64,000 nucleotides of DNA. It comes from Winogradskyella sp. Its GTDB lineage: Bacteria > Bacteroidota > Bacteroidia > Flavobacteriales > Flavobacteriaceae. Of this stretch, positions 43,421 through 52,571 are shown in pieces. How positions within the stretch are numbered: position 1 is the first letter of the stretch; every line of letters begins with the position of its first letter. Both the position numbers and the translations under genes were made by a program. The DNA is taken from NCBI RefSeq assembly GCF_028282165.1, contig NZ_JANQIM010000025.1, positions 1 through 64,000 of the forward strand. Direction: 5' to 3'. The notes below the pieces were generated by a model. It searched no databases. It worked only from the letters and a program-made list of their open reading frames with translations, and was not told where the DNA came from.

Positions 43421-45013
43421 ATGAAAAAGAAACTATTACTTCTTAGTATCTATATTGTCTTTGTTAATTGTGGTACCTCGTCAAAAGGCAATAATACTGC
43501 AATACAGACTAATGAAGCCAAAACAGTAGACCCTACAGAATATGGCGCCACGATTACTTCAGACGAATTAAAAGAACTACTTTATACGTATGCCTCAGAT
43601 GAATTCGAAGGAAGAGATACAGGCGAAAAGGGACAAAAGTTGGCTGTTCAGTATCTAAAGGACCTATACAAATCTATAGATATTGCAACACCACTAGGCA
43701 ATGATGACTACTTTCAAGAAGTGCCCTTAGAAAAACAAAGTGTTACCGAGGCTAAAATTTCAGTCAATGGAACTGATTTTAAGAGTTTTGAAGATCATAT
43801 CGTTTTAAATGCTTCTGGCAAAGTAGATATTTCGGAAGACGAAATTGTCTATGTAGGTTATGGCATTGATGCCGACAATTATTCAGATTATAAAAATATA
43901 GACGTTAAGGGCAAAATAGTTTTGGCCAAAGACGGAGAACCAAAAGATGCAAACGGTAATTATGTAACTTCAGGAAATACTGAAAATACAAAGTGGTCCT
44001 ACGGACGCCAATCACTCTCTAGTAAAAGGGATGCAGCAAAAGAAAATGGTGCCAAAGGACTTATTTATATGGATAGTTATTTATTCTCCAGATATGCACC
44101 ATATTTACAAAGGCAAGCCATGTTTAATGCTTTGGGTCGCCTCTCCCTAAAAAGTAATCAACCAGAAATGATGATGCTTATGGTCAACGAAAATCTAGGT
44201 AAAGCGCTACATAACTCAATCTTAGAAGATGAAATACCTAAAACTGTAAACACAAATATTAACTTATCCATAGAAAATAAATCGGAAACCATATCTTCAG
44301 AAAATGTAGTAGCTTATATTAAAGGTTCGGAAAAACCTAATGAGATTGTTGTTATTTCTGCCCACTTGGATCACGAAGGTGTTAAGGATGGTGAAATATA
44401 CAATGGCGCCGATGATGATGGTTCTGGTACAGTGGCAATCGTTGAAATTGCTGAGGCCTTTAAAATGGCAGAAAAAGATGACAATGGTCCAAAACGCTCT
44501 ATACTATTTCTGCATGTTACTGGCGAAGAAAAAGGACTTTTGGGTTCTAAGTATTACACAGATTACGACCCCATTTTTCCGTTAGAAAATACAGTTGCAA
44601 ATTTAAATATTGATATGATAGGTAGAACAGACCCTAAGCGTGAAGAAGGTGACAGAAATTATGTCTATCTCATCGGCAGTGATAAATTGAGTACAGAATT
44701 ACATGCTATTTCAGAAGACGTCAATACTAAATATTGTAATGTTGAATTAGATTATAAATATAATGACGAAAATGACCCCAATCGTTTTTATTACCGATCC
44801 GACCACTACAACTTTGCAAAAAATAATATTCCCGTAATCTTCTATTTTAATGGTACCCATGACGATTATCACAAGCCAACTGACACAGCGGACAGAATTG
44901 AATATGACTTATTGCAGAATAGAGCACGTTTGGTCTTCCACACGGCATGGGAATTGGCAAATAGAAAAGAGCGTATAATAGTAGATAAGCCTTTAGAAAG
45001 CACTAAACCATAG
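43421..45013 (+). CDS. M28 family metallopeptidase lipoprotein with PA-like insert (copy 2)
   Basis: About 530 residues from the ATG at 43421 (MKKKLLLLSIYIVFVNC; the frame is open further upstream but this start gives a proper lipobox). Residues about 115-290 form a protease-associated (PA)-type domain (VYVGYGIDADNYSDYKNIDV, GKIVLAKDGEP). The M28 zinc peptidase domain follows with AHLDHEG, GADDDGSGTVAIVE, HVTGEEKGLLGS, LNIDMIGR and YRSDHYNF, all ligands kept. It is an exported aminopeptidase. The peptidase parts of the two copies are strongly similar, and this copy has the PA domain that copy 1 lacks. Confidence 0.9.
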   Translation: MKKKLLLLSIYIVFVNCGTSSKGNNTAIQTNEAKTVDPTEYGATITSDELKELLYTYASDEFEGRDTGEKGQKLAVQYLKDLYKSIDIATPLGNDDYFQEVPLEKQSVTEAKISVNGTDFKSFEDHIVLNASGKVDISEDEIVYVGYGIDADNYSDYKNIDVKGKIVLAKDGEPKDANGNYVTSGNTENTKWSYGRQSLSSKRDAAKENGAKGLIYMDSYLFSRYAPYLQRQAMFNALGRLSLKSNQPEMMMLMVNENLGKALHNSILEDEIPKTVNTNINLSIENKSETISSENVVAYIKGSEKPNEIVVISAHLDHEGVKDGEIYNGADDDGSGTVAIVEIAEAFKMAEKDDNGPKRSILFLHVTGEEKGLLGSKYYTDYDPIFPLENTVANLNIDMIGRTDPKREEGDRNYVYLIGSDKLSTELHAISEDVNTKYCNVELDYKYNDENDPNRFYYRSDHYNFAKNNIPVIFYFNGTHDDYHKPTDTADRIEYDLLQNRARLVFHTAWELANRKERIIVDKPLESTKP

Positions 45014-45088
45014 GATACAAATCAAATAAGTAAAAAAAGGTTTTGCAGAAAAACGTAAATCATTTACATTTGCAAACCTAATTAAAAT

Positions 45089-45163
45089 GGTGGTTGTAGC
45101 TCAGTTGGTTAGAGCGCCTGATTGTGGTTCAGGAGGTCGTCGGTTCGAGACCGATCTTCCACC
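45089..45163 (+). tRNA. tRNA-His(GUG)
   Basis: The cloverleaf has the anticodon arm CCTGA-TTGTGGT-TCAGG (anticodon GTG), D-arm GCTC...GAGC and T-arm GTCGG-TTCGAGA-CCGAT. The extra 5' G of tRNA-His (45089) opposes C at position 73. The acceptor stem shows two T-T oppositions (positions 5-68 and 6-67) in GTGGTTG/CTTCCAC, which is unusual but is also seen, from memory, in relatives. Confidence 0.92.
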
Positions 45164-45173
45164 CGAAAAGACC

Positions 45174-45202
45174 AAGCCTTTCAGAAATGAAGGGCTTTTT
45201 TT
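45174..45202 (+). terminator. terminator after tRNA-His
   Basis: AAGCCTTTC (45174-45182) pairs with GAAGGGCTT (45189-45197, one wobble) over a 6-base loop, followed by a T-run. It ends the tRNA transcript and also lies at the 3' end of the convergent bshB1. Confidence 0.75.
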
Positions 45203-45208
45203 GTATCC

Positions 45209-45931
45209 CTATATCAAATCTAAAAGAGAGTCTACCGCAGGATAACGCTCAACCGTAAAACCTTCACCATATTCTGTTCCGATAAGGCGGCCTAGATTTC
45301 TGGCTCTATACGTAATACTATCCGTAAAATTCTTACTTGAAATCGGAGTCTCCGGTTCATTACTAGTCGGATCAAAAAATTGAGTCTTATAAGCAAGTAC
45401 AGCTTCCATTTTTTTGTCCATAAATCCAGTAACATCAACAACAATATCTGGTTCAAGATCTTTCCATTGAATATAGTGATACACGGCTTTTGGTCGCCAA
45501 GGCAATTGCCAATCATCTTCATCTTCGTGCTTTGTGTCTATCTTTCGCAAACCGCTTAAAAAACAAGCATCCCTAACCAATTGACTTGCTCTTCCATGGT
45601 CTATATGGCGATCTTCTATGGCATTGCATATTACAATTTCGGGCTTATACTTTCGTATTTCTTTAATAAGTTCGATCTGATGCTGTTTATCATTGCTAAA
45701 AAACCCATCGGCAAATTCCATATTCGTACGCATAGTAATATTTAAAATTCTGGCAGATTCAGTAGATTCAGCATCACGTGTTTCTGCTGTACCACGGGTT
45801 CCGAGTTCACCTCTTGTCAAATCTATGATCCCTACTTTTTTGCCATTAGCGGTTTCTTTGGCTAGTGTTGCTCCACAACCTAATTCTACATCATCTGGAT
45901 GTGCTCCAATGGCTAAAATGTCTAATTTCAT
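45209..45931 (-). CDS. bshB1: bacillithiol biosynthesis deacetylase BshB1
   Basis: A 240-residue LmbE-family zinc deacetylase. The ATG at 45931 (MKLDILAIGAHPDD) is the right start, because the frame upstream to 46096 encodes non-homologous residues. The zinc motif HPDD (His11-Asp14) and HIDHGR are present, as in BshB enzymes. They remove acetate from GlcNAc-malate, the second step of bacillithiol synthesis, in the cytoplasm. Flavobacteria commonly make bacillithiol. bshA and bshC are not in the window. A TATTTTTG promoter lies at 45956-45963 on the minus strand. Confidence 0.9.
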   Translation of the reverse strand: MKLDILAIGAHPDDVELGCGATLAKETANGKKVGIIDLTRGELGTRGTAETRDAESTESARILNITMRTNMEFADGFFSNDKQHQIELIKEIRKYKPEIVICNAIEDRHIDHGRASQLVRDACFLSGLRKIDTKHEDEDDWQLPWRPKAVYHYIQWKDLEPDIVVDVTGFMDKKMEAVLAYKTQFFDPTSNEPETPISSKNFTDSITYRARNLGRLIGTEYGEGFTVERYPAVDSLLDLI

Positions 45932-45955
45932 ACGATTTTTTATTTTCTCTGTTGT

Positions 45956-45963
45956 CAAAAATA
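45956..45963 (-). promoter_or_regulatory. promoter of bshB1
   Basis: On the minus strand this reads TATTTTTG (TAnnTTTG), 24 bases upstream of the start codon. Confidence 0.5.
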
Positions 45964-46151
45964 TTAAAAAGGATATAGAATTCCGTTTTCTTTTTATCAC
46001 GCAAACGGTTTCGTTTAAATTCTCTCCATATTTCTTCTTAAATGCATCCCTAAAATTGAATAATTCGCAATTCCGAAAAAGCATGACATTCATCATAATT
46101 ATTGCACTGTTCTACAAGTAATTTTACCCTGTAATTCTTAGTCGATATCAT

Positions 46152-47990
46152 ATGAATTTAATGCTGGCCATCTTAATCATTACCATAATCCTTTTTATTT
46201 GGGGGAAATTTACGCCAGATATTGTTGCTTTACTCTCTATGTTAAGCTTATTTCTTTTCGGGATACTCGATTTAACGGAAACCCTGAGCGGCTTTAGCAA
46301 CCCAACGGTAATTATGATTGCCGCTTTATTCATTATAGGTGAAGGTTTATCTCAAACAGGATGGACAGCTTTAGCTGGACAAAAATTCATAAAAATGGCA
46401 GGTAAAAGTACTACTAAGCTTTTACTGATTACTACCTTAGGTTCAGGATTGCTCTCTAGTGTTGTAAGCAATACAGGTACAGTAGCAACATTGATGCCTG
46501 TGACCATATCTTCAGCCTGGAGTATAGGAACATTACCCTCTAAGCTCTTAATGCCTGTAGCCTTCGGATCTAATACAGGTGGTTTATTAACATTAACGGG
46601 AACACCTCCTAATATTATTGTTAACAACACGATGTTAGAAAGTGGCATAGAAGGCTTTTCTTTCTTCGAATTCGCATTAATAGGATTGCCCTTGTTACTT
46701 ATTGCACTCATCTATTTTAGATATATAGGATACAGATTATTACCGAGCAACAAGACCAATAATAAACCTGTGGATATAAGCACTACACTGCATAAATGGA
46801 TTGAAGCTTATAAAGTAGATGATGACTATTATCGACTTAGAGTACGTTCGGTATCTCCCTTACTAGGAACTACACTCGGTCAATGGCATTTTGAAGACAA
46901 TCACCATGTTTCTATTTTAAGAATAAAACGACGTCATCCAAATCGCTTAAGAGGCAACGACCCTTTCATTGAATTTCCATCCAATGATACAGAATTTAAG
47001 TATCATGATATTATAACAGTTAAAGGTGATACCAAAGCCATAAACGCCTTAATGATTAGATTTAGATTAGGTCTTTTACCATTAGAACCTATTGCAGACG
47101 AGCTAAGAAACAACCTTATAAATCAGGAGGTTGGAATGACAGAAATTATAGTTACACCAAAATCGACTTTAGTGGGAAGAAAAGTAAGAATTGGTCGTTT
47201 CTTTAAACGCTTTGGTGTACAACTTATGGCTGCCTCCAGAAATAACAAAGCATTTACCGATCGTGAAATAGTAGTTAAAGCTGGCGATGCTTTCTTAATC
47301 CGAGGTATTTGGAGTGATATAGAACAATTAAAATCACACCACGAAAATCTGGTCATTATAGGAAGCCCAGAAGGGATGGCAAAAACAGTCACCAATTTGA
47401 CACATAAATCCTACATCGCACTTTTTGCACTTGTATTGATGATAGTGCTATTAGTAATGAATGTTGTTCCAGGTGCCATAGCTGCATTAATATCAGCAGG
47501 TATTATTTTAATTACAGGCTGCGTGCCTATTACTAAAGCCTATAAGGGCATTAGTTGGATAAGCGTTGTCATGATTGCTGCCATGATACCAATGGGACTC
47601 GCATTACAAAAAACAGGTACTGCTGAGCTCATTGCTAATGGCTTAGTGGAGACTTTGGGAACTTTACATCCTATAGTTTTATTGGGAGGTGTATTCCTTT
47701 TAACGACAACATTTAGCCAAGTCATTAACAATTCTGCTACAGCTGTATTAATGGCACCAATTGTTATTATAGCCGCAAATACCTTGAGCTTATCTGCCGC
47801 GCCTTTTATGATTGCTGTGGCAATAAGTGCCTCTACTGCTTTCTTAACCCCCGTAGGTACAACAACCAATGCTATGGTGATGACAGGTGGAGGCTATAAG
47901 TTTAAAGATTACGTAAAAGTAGGAGCACCATTACTTCTACTATTCTTAATAACAACATTAACATTAGTGCCATTGATTTGGCCATTTTAA
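46152..47990 (+). CDS. SLC13/DASS-type permease with TrkA_C domains
   Basis: A 612-residue inner membrane protein. Two blocks of helices (about 1-200 and 415-612) frame a cytoplasmic region (about 215-405) with two TrkA_C-like domains (RVRSVSPLLGTTLGQWHF; IIVTPKSTLVGRKVRIGRFF). SNTGTVATLMPV, GSNTGGLLTLTGTPPNIIV and NNSATAVLMAPI are the typical SNT/TP(P)N substrate and sodium-site motifs of the divalent anion:Na+ symporter family. The substrate (sulfate, dicarboxylate or similar) cannot be told. It lies 60 bases before the DUF4914 gene on the same strand. Confidence 0.85.
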   Translation: MNLMLAILIITIILFIWGKFTPDIVALLSMLSLFLFGILDLTETLSGFSNPTVIMIAALFIIGEGLSQTGWTALAGQKFIKMAGKSTTKLLLITTLGSGLLSSVVSNTGTVATLMPVTISSAWSIGTLPSKLLMPVAFGSNTGGLLTLTGTPPNIIVNNTMLESGIEGFSFFEFALIGLPLLLIALIYFRYIGYRLLPSNKTNNKPVDISTTLHKWIEAYKVDDDYYRLRVRSVSPLLGTTLGQWHFEDNHHVSILRIKRRHPNRLRGNDPFIEFPSNDTEFKYHDIITVKGDTKAINALMIRFRLGLLPLEPIADELRNNLINQEVGMTEIIVTPKSTLVGRKVRIGRFFKRFGVQLMAASRNNKAFTDREIVVKAGDAFLIRGIWSDIEQLKSHHENLVIIGSPEGMAKTVTNLTHKSYIALFALVLMIVLLVMNVVPGAIAALISAGIILITGCVPITKAYKGISWISVVMIAAMIPMGLALQKTGTAELIANGLVETLGTLHPIVLLGGVFLLTTTFSQVINNSATAVLMAPIVIIAANTLSLSAAPFMIAVAISASTAFLTPVGTTTNAMVMTGGGYKFKDYVKVGAPLLLLFLITTLTLVPLIWPF

Positions 47991-48049
47991 GTGGAGTAAA
48001 TAAAAAAGTAAATAGATAAAAAAGATAACAGAACATTAAACAAACAGTT

Positions 48050-49945
48050 ATGGAAACATTAGAATTAAAAAAAGATACTTTACCTGTTGGTAACATTTCA
48101 GAATTACGAGAGTTAATTGATGTTGCACCAAGTATTACTGTGGCGAGGAACGTTGATGAACTTGTAGATCTTGCCGTTGGTGATGAGCTAAACAAAACTA
48201 AAGAAGTTCGCTTTGATTTGCCAGATGGAAGCAGTTATCACGAAGTGGACGTCATGCGAACTAAAAATGGTATAGCTGCAAATTATAAAGAGGTTTATAT
48301 GCGTAGACGCGATCCAGATTGTATGGTAATAGCTGATGACCGGCCTACGGATAAACCTACATTCAAGGATAGATTTGGAACCAATTTTGATGCCCTAAGA
48401 GAAGAAACATTCGAATGGTTAAAGAAACAAGACTTGGCCATGTTTTACTTTAATGCTGGTCAACCAGGTATGGGCTATAATGCCGTAGCGGTTATCCCAG
48501 CTAATTGCGGTTTCTTTGGACTGGGCTTAGCGCTCTTACAAGGAATTTTAGATTATACGGACTTGCCTGAGGATTTCTCACCAGAGGCTGTTATTTATGT
48601 GGCACCTCCATTTAGACATACGCATTTTGAGGGAAAACAAGTTGTTGTACACAACAGAATACCCGGTAAATATGAAATGTTCTCCTATAATCTTTATCCA
48701 GGACCAAGTGCAAAAAAAGGAGTCTATGGTATGTTAATTGGTAAAGGTGAAGATGAAGGTTGGGTAACTGCACACTGCTCTGCCGTAAGAGTAACCACAC
48801 CTTATGATAACGTCATAACAGTTATGCACGAGGGTGCTAGTGGTGGAGGAAAAAGTGAGATGCTACAGCAGCCACATAGGCTTGATAATGGTAGAATCTT
48901 GCTTGGAAAGAATATTTTTACTAACGAAGAATTCGCCTTAGAGCTTCCTAGAACCTGCGATTTGAATCCTGTGACAGATGATATGGCCTTATGTCACCCT
49001 AACCTACAACAGGATGCTAAAAAACTTTGGCTCGAAGATGCTGAAGATGCTTGGTTTGTTAGAGTAGATCACATAAAAAAATACGGAACGGATATAACAC
49101 TTGAGAAAATTACAGCTCAATCTGAGCAGCCGCTTTTATTTTTAAATATTGAAGCTGTACCAGGTGGAAGAGCGATGATTTGGGATCATGTTGAGGATGA
49201 ACCAGGAGTACCGTGCCCAAACCCAAGAGTGATTTTACCAAGGGACGCCATGCCAGGAGTGTATTCAGGACCAGTAAGAGTAGATATTAGAAGTATCGGA
49301 TTAAGAACTCCACCTTGTAGTAAGGAAGAGCCCAATTATGGTATCGTTGGATTAATGCATGTTTTACCACCAGCTCTAGCTTGGCTCTGGCGTTTAGTAG
49401 CACCAAGAGGACATGCCAATCCTAGTATTATTCAAACCGAAGGCATTAGTAGTGAAGGCGTTGGAAGCTATTGGCCATTCGCTACCGGTAAGAAAGTAAA
49501 ACAAGCAAATTTACTCCTAGAGCAAATAATTAGAACCCCAGGTGTAAAATATATTCTAACACCAAACCAACATATTGGTGCTTGGAAAACTAGTTTCATG
49601 CCACAATGGATAAGTAGAGAATTTTTGGCTAGACGTGGAAATGCTGATTTTAACGAGGAACAAATAAGCCCATCGAGATGTAGTCTTTTAGGTTATAGTT
49701 TAAATTCAATGAAAGTAGAAGGAGTAAGAGTTTCTAGAAGATTCCTAAAGGTCGAAAGACAAGAAGAAGTTGGAACTGAAGCTTATGATCAAGGTGCTGA
49801 AATGTTGTATGATTTCTTCGTGAAAACTTTAGCTCAGTTTCAAGATGAAAATCTACATCCATTGGGTCAAAAAATTATTGAATGCTGTTTGAACCGTGGT
49901 ACGGTAGAAGATTACGAAAGAATTTTTAATGAATATGTAAAATAA
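48050..49945 (+). CDS. DUF4914 protein, PEP carboxykinase-like
   Basis: A 631-residue cytoplasmic protein that I recognise as DUF4914. It contains the P-loop GASGGGKS (262-269), equivalent in form and context to the GLSGTGKT kinase loop of ATP-dependent PEP carboxykinase. VTDDMALCHP (308-317) corresponds to the IGDDEHGW metal motif. Other conserved blocks include YMRRRDPDCMVIADDRPTDK (83-102), IYVAPPFRHTHFEGKQVVVH and NLYPGPSAKKGVYGMLI. It lies directly upstream of pckA, which begins with the similar METLLKE. A divergent PEPCK-like kinase or carboxylating enzyme is inferred; the activity is unknown. Confidence 0.8.
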   Translation: METLELKKDTLPVGNISELRELIDVAPSITVARNVDELVDLAVGDELNKTKEVRFDLPDGSSYHEVDVMRTKNGIAANYKEVYMRRRDPDCMVIADDRPTDKPTFKDRFGTNFDALREETFEWLKKQDLAMFYFNAGQPGMGYNAVAVIPANCGFFGLGLALLQGILDYTDLPEDFSPEAVIYVAPPFRHTHFEGKQVVVHNRIPGKYEMFSYNLYPGPSAKKGVYGMLIGKGEDEGWVTAHCSAVRVTTPYDNVITVMHEGASGGGKSEMLQQPHRLDNGRILLGKNIFTNEEFALELPRTCDLNPVTDDMALCHPNLQQDAKKLWLEDAEDAWFVRVDHIKKYGTDITLEKITAQSEQPLLFLNIEAVPGGRAMIWDHVEDEPGVPCPNPRVILPRDAMPGVYSGPVRVDIRSIGLRTPPCSKEEPNYGIVGLMHVLPPALAWLWRLVAPRGHANPSIIQTEGISSEGVGSYWPFATGKKVKQANLLLEQIIRTPGVKYILTPNQHIGAWKTSFMPQWISREFLARRGNADFNEEQISPSRCSLLGYSLNSMKVEGVRVSRRFLKVERQEEVGTEAYDQGAEMLYDFFVKTLAQFQDENLHPLGQKIIECCLNRGTVEDYERIFNEYVK

Positions 49946-49994
49946 TTTAAAAGTCATTAATATTCAATCTGTTATATAAAAGTGAGGATAAATA

Positions 49995-50038
49995 ATGTCG
50001 AATAAGGATTTTTGGATGCATTAATCCTTATTTGACAT
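49995..50038. repeat. strong hairpin between DUF4914 gene and pckA
   Basis: ATGTCGAATAAGGATT (49995-50010) pairs with AATCCTTATTTGACAT (50023-50038), 15 of 16 positions, over a 12-base loop. There is no T-run, so it is not a simple terminator; it may be a protein-binding operator or RNA processing site in the 240-base gap before pckA. Confidence 0.5.
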
Positions 50039-50185
50039 GGCTTTCATAGTTCTTAAAACTCAAAAAACAAGCATGATAAATATCATAGATTTTTGGTCTT
50101 AAACGAAGTAACTTTATGCATTCATAAATATTATTTATGATACTCATAAATCTTTCTTTCGCAAAAAAATCACAAACATATAATC

Positions 50186-51823
50186 ATGGAAACATTATTA
50201 AAAGAACCAATTATGAAAACTAGAGACCTCACTAAGTATGGCATAATAGATTCTAAAGTTCATTGGAATTTATCGCCAGAAGAATTACAAGCCATTACCG
50301 TAGAAAAGGGAATGGGGAAAGAGACTGCAAATGGTACATTGGCCATTAATACTGGGAAATTTACTGGACGTTCACCTCAAGATCGATTCTTAGTTAAAGA
50401 TGATTATACAACAGATAGAGTTTGGTGGGGAAAAACAAATAAAGGCATATCTCCTGAAAATTTTGATTATTTACAGTCTGAAATAGAAAAATACCTCAGT
50501 GGTAAAGAGATTTTTGCTAGAGATGGTTTTGTATGCTCCGACCCTAAATATAGAATGGGTGTAAGAACTATAACTGAATACCCTTGGTCTAATATGTTTA
50601 TTTATAATATGTTCTTAAGACCAACAGCCGAAGAATTAGAGAACTTTGAAGAAGAGTGGTTGGTACTTTGTGCACCTGGTTACGAATGCCCAGAACCAGC
50701 TAAACGTGGACTTAGACAAGGTAACTTCTCCATACTTAATTTTACTAAGAAGATAGCACTTGTAGGTGGTTCTGCCTATACAGGCGAAATGAAAAAAGGT
50801 ATTTTCTCTGCCCTTAACATGATTTTACCTGTTGATAAAAACGTATTACCAATGCACTGTTCAGCTAATGTTGGCGAAGATGGCGAAACTGCTATTTTCT
50901 TTGGTTTATCAGGAACTGGTAAAACTACTTTATCTGCCGATCCAGACCGTAAACTTATTGGTGATGATGAGCATGGTTGGACAGCTGAAAATAGAATCTT
51001 TAATTTTGAAGGTGGATGTTATGCGAAATGTATAGACCTTACAGAAGAAAAAGAACCAGACATTTATAGAGCTATAAAGCCGGGTGCTATTCTTGAAAAT
51101 GTGATCTTTAAGGACAATAATGAGGTAGATTATTTTGATAGCACCATTACACAGAATACTCGGGTAAGTTATCCATTATATCATATAGATAATATACAAA
51201 CACCATCTTATGCCGATAACCCTAAGAATATCTTCTTCTTAACTTGTGACGCATTTGGTGTATTACCTCCAGTATCGAAGTTAACTCCTGGTCAGGCCGC
51301 TTATCACTTTATATCTGGTTACACAGCTAAAGTAGCAGGTACAGAAGCAGGAATTACAGAGCCGGTACCATCTTTCTCAGCATGTTTCGGTGAACCATTT
51401 ATGCCATTACACCCAACAAAATATGCTGAAATGTTAAGTGCAAAAATGCAAGAAGCTGGAGTTAACGTTTGGTTAGTAAATACAGGATGGAGCGGTGGCC
51501 CATATGGTGTGGGTTCTCGCATAAAACTTAAATATACAAGAGCTATGATAACAGCCATTCTTAATGGAGACTTAGATAATGTAGATTTTGAACAACATCC
51601 AATATTTGGATTATTTATGCCGAAGTATTGCCCTAATGTTCCAACGGAAATGTTAGACCCAATGAATACTTGGTTACAAAAAGGAGCTTATATAAGTAAA
51701 GCTATACAATTAGCGCATTCTTTCCACTTGAATTTTGAAAAATTTGCGAGTGAAGCTTCAGATCAAATCATAGAAGGCGGTCCATTAATTGATGAACACC
51801 ATCACTTAAACGACCACGTTTAA
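50186..51823 (+). CDS. pckA: ATP-dependent phosphoenolpyruvate carboxykinase
   Basis: A 545-residue PEPCK that converts oxaloacetate and ATP to PEP, ADP and CO2 (gluconeogenesis, or the reverse anaplerotic direction). Substrate loop GRSPQDRF (61-68), kinase loop GLSGTGKTT (240-248), metal site IGDDEHGW (258-265) and VSYPLYHIDN are intact. The length is normal. The likely start is the METLLKEP ATG; the ATG at codon 10 (MKTRDLTKYG) is the start used by most relatives. A strong terminator follows. Confidence 0.96.
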   Translation: METLLKEPIMKTRDLTKYGIIDSKVHWNLSPEELQAITVEKGMGKETANGTLAINTGKFTGRSPQDRFLVKDDYTTDRVWWGKTNKGISPENFDYLQSEIEKYLSGKEIFARDGFVCSDPKYRMGVRTITEYPWSNMFIYNMFLRPTAEELENFEEEWLVLCAPGYECPEPAKRGLRQGNFSILNFTKKIALVGGSAYTGEMKKGIFSALNMILPVDKNVLPMHCSANVGEDGETAIFFGLSGTGKTTLSADPDRKLIGDDEHGWTAENRIFNFEGGCYAKCIDLTEEKEPDIYRAIKPGAILENVIFKDNNEVDYFDSTITQNTRVSYPLYHIDNIQTPSYADNPKNIFFLTCDAFGVLPPVSKLTPGQAAYHFISGYTAKVAGTEAGITEPVPSFSACFGEPFMPLHPTKYAEMLSAKMQEAGVNVWLVNTGWSGGPYGVGSRIKLKYTRAMITAILNGDLDNVDFEQHPIFGLFMPKYCPNVPTEMLDPMNTWLQKGAYISKAIQLAHSFHLNFEKFASEASDQIIEGGPLIDEHHHLNDHV

Positions 51824-51837
51824 TAATTCCATGACTG

Positions 51838-51866
51838 AGAGGAGCTCGAAAAGAGCTCCTCTTTAT
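51838..51866 (+). terminator. terminator of pckA
   Basis: AGAGGAGCTC (51838-51847) pairs perfectly with GAGCTCCTCT (51853-51862) across a GAAAA loop, followed by TTTATT. Confidence 0.8.
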
Positions 51867-51878
51867 TAATCACCCACA

Positions 51879-52571
51879 ATGAAACCCCTACTTTTCCCTC
51901 TTTTCTTCTTTCTATTCGCTATTCATTTATTTTCACAAAATCCTTCCGAAAATCACCTTGGTTCTTGGTATACCTACGGAAGCCACCACAGATTAAGTGA
52001 ACGTATAAGTCTTAATCCTTACACAGAATTACGGTTTTATGAACCCTCATCTAATTACAATTTGGCTTTTGTATCACTAAGAGGAAACTATCATTTTAGT
52101 GCAAATCAAACTATAGGTATTGGTTATGCCTATTTAGATATCGACACTGTTTTTGAGTTTGATAATGAACCTAATATACATGAGCATCGTATTTTTGAGC
52201 AATACACCGTTTCGCACAAAGTTTCTAAGTTCAGCGTTCTCCATCGCACACGTTTAGAACATCGATTTTTAGATTTTTCAGACCGAAACGAGCTTCAAAA
52301 CCGCTTCCGTTATCGCTTGAGTGTTAAGTATGAGCTAAGCAAAACGTTTTTTATTCTAGTGTCTGAGGAACCCTTTGTGAATTTTCAAGATCAGGTGTTT
52401 CATGAAAATCGGTTTTATGCCGGGATCGGTATTAACGTATTGAAAAACTCCCGACTTCAAATAGGCTATTTAAAACAGCACATTAGAAAAAACAATTTGA
52501 ACAGAATACAGGTCGGAATCAGTATTAAGACGGATTCCCGAAAACCAAAAACTAAGCTAGCGCAGCTATAG
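51879..52571 (+). CDS. DUF2490 outer membrane protein
   Basis: A 230-residue protein with a signal peptide (MKPLLFPLFFFLF...FSQ). Its beta-barrel strand pattern is typical of DUF2490: LGSWYTYGSHHRLSERISL, IGIGYAYLDIDTVF, HRTRLEHRFLDFSDRNELQN, FRYRLSVKYELS. The end is basic. It is probably an outer membrane barrel of unknown role. The last 20 bases overlap the 3' end of the convergent PLP gene. Confidence 0.8.
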   Translation: MKPLLFPLFFFLFAIHLFSQNPSENHLGSWYTYGSHHRLSERISLNPYTELRFYEPSSNYNLAFVSLRGNYHFSANQTIGIGYAYLDIDTVFEFDNEPNIHEHRIFEQYTVSHKVSKFSVLHRTRLEHRFLDFSDRNELQNRFRYRLSVKYELSKTFFILVSEEPFVNFQDQVFHENRFYAGIGINVLKNSRLQIGYLKQHIRKNNLNRIQVGISIKTDSRKPKTKLAQL

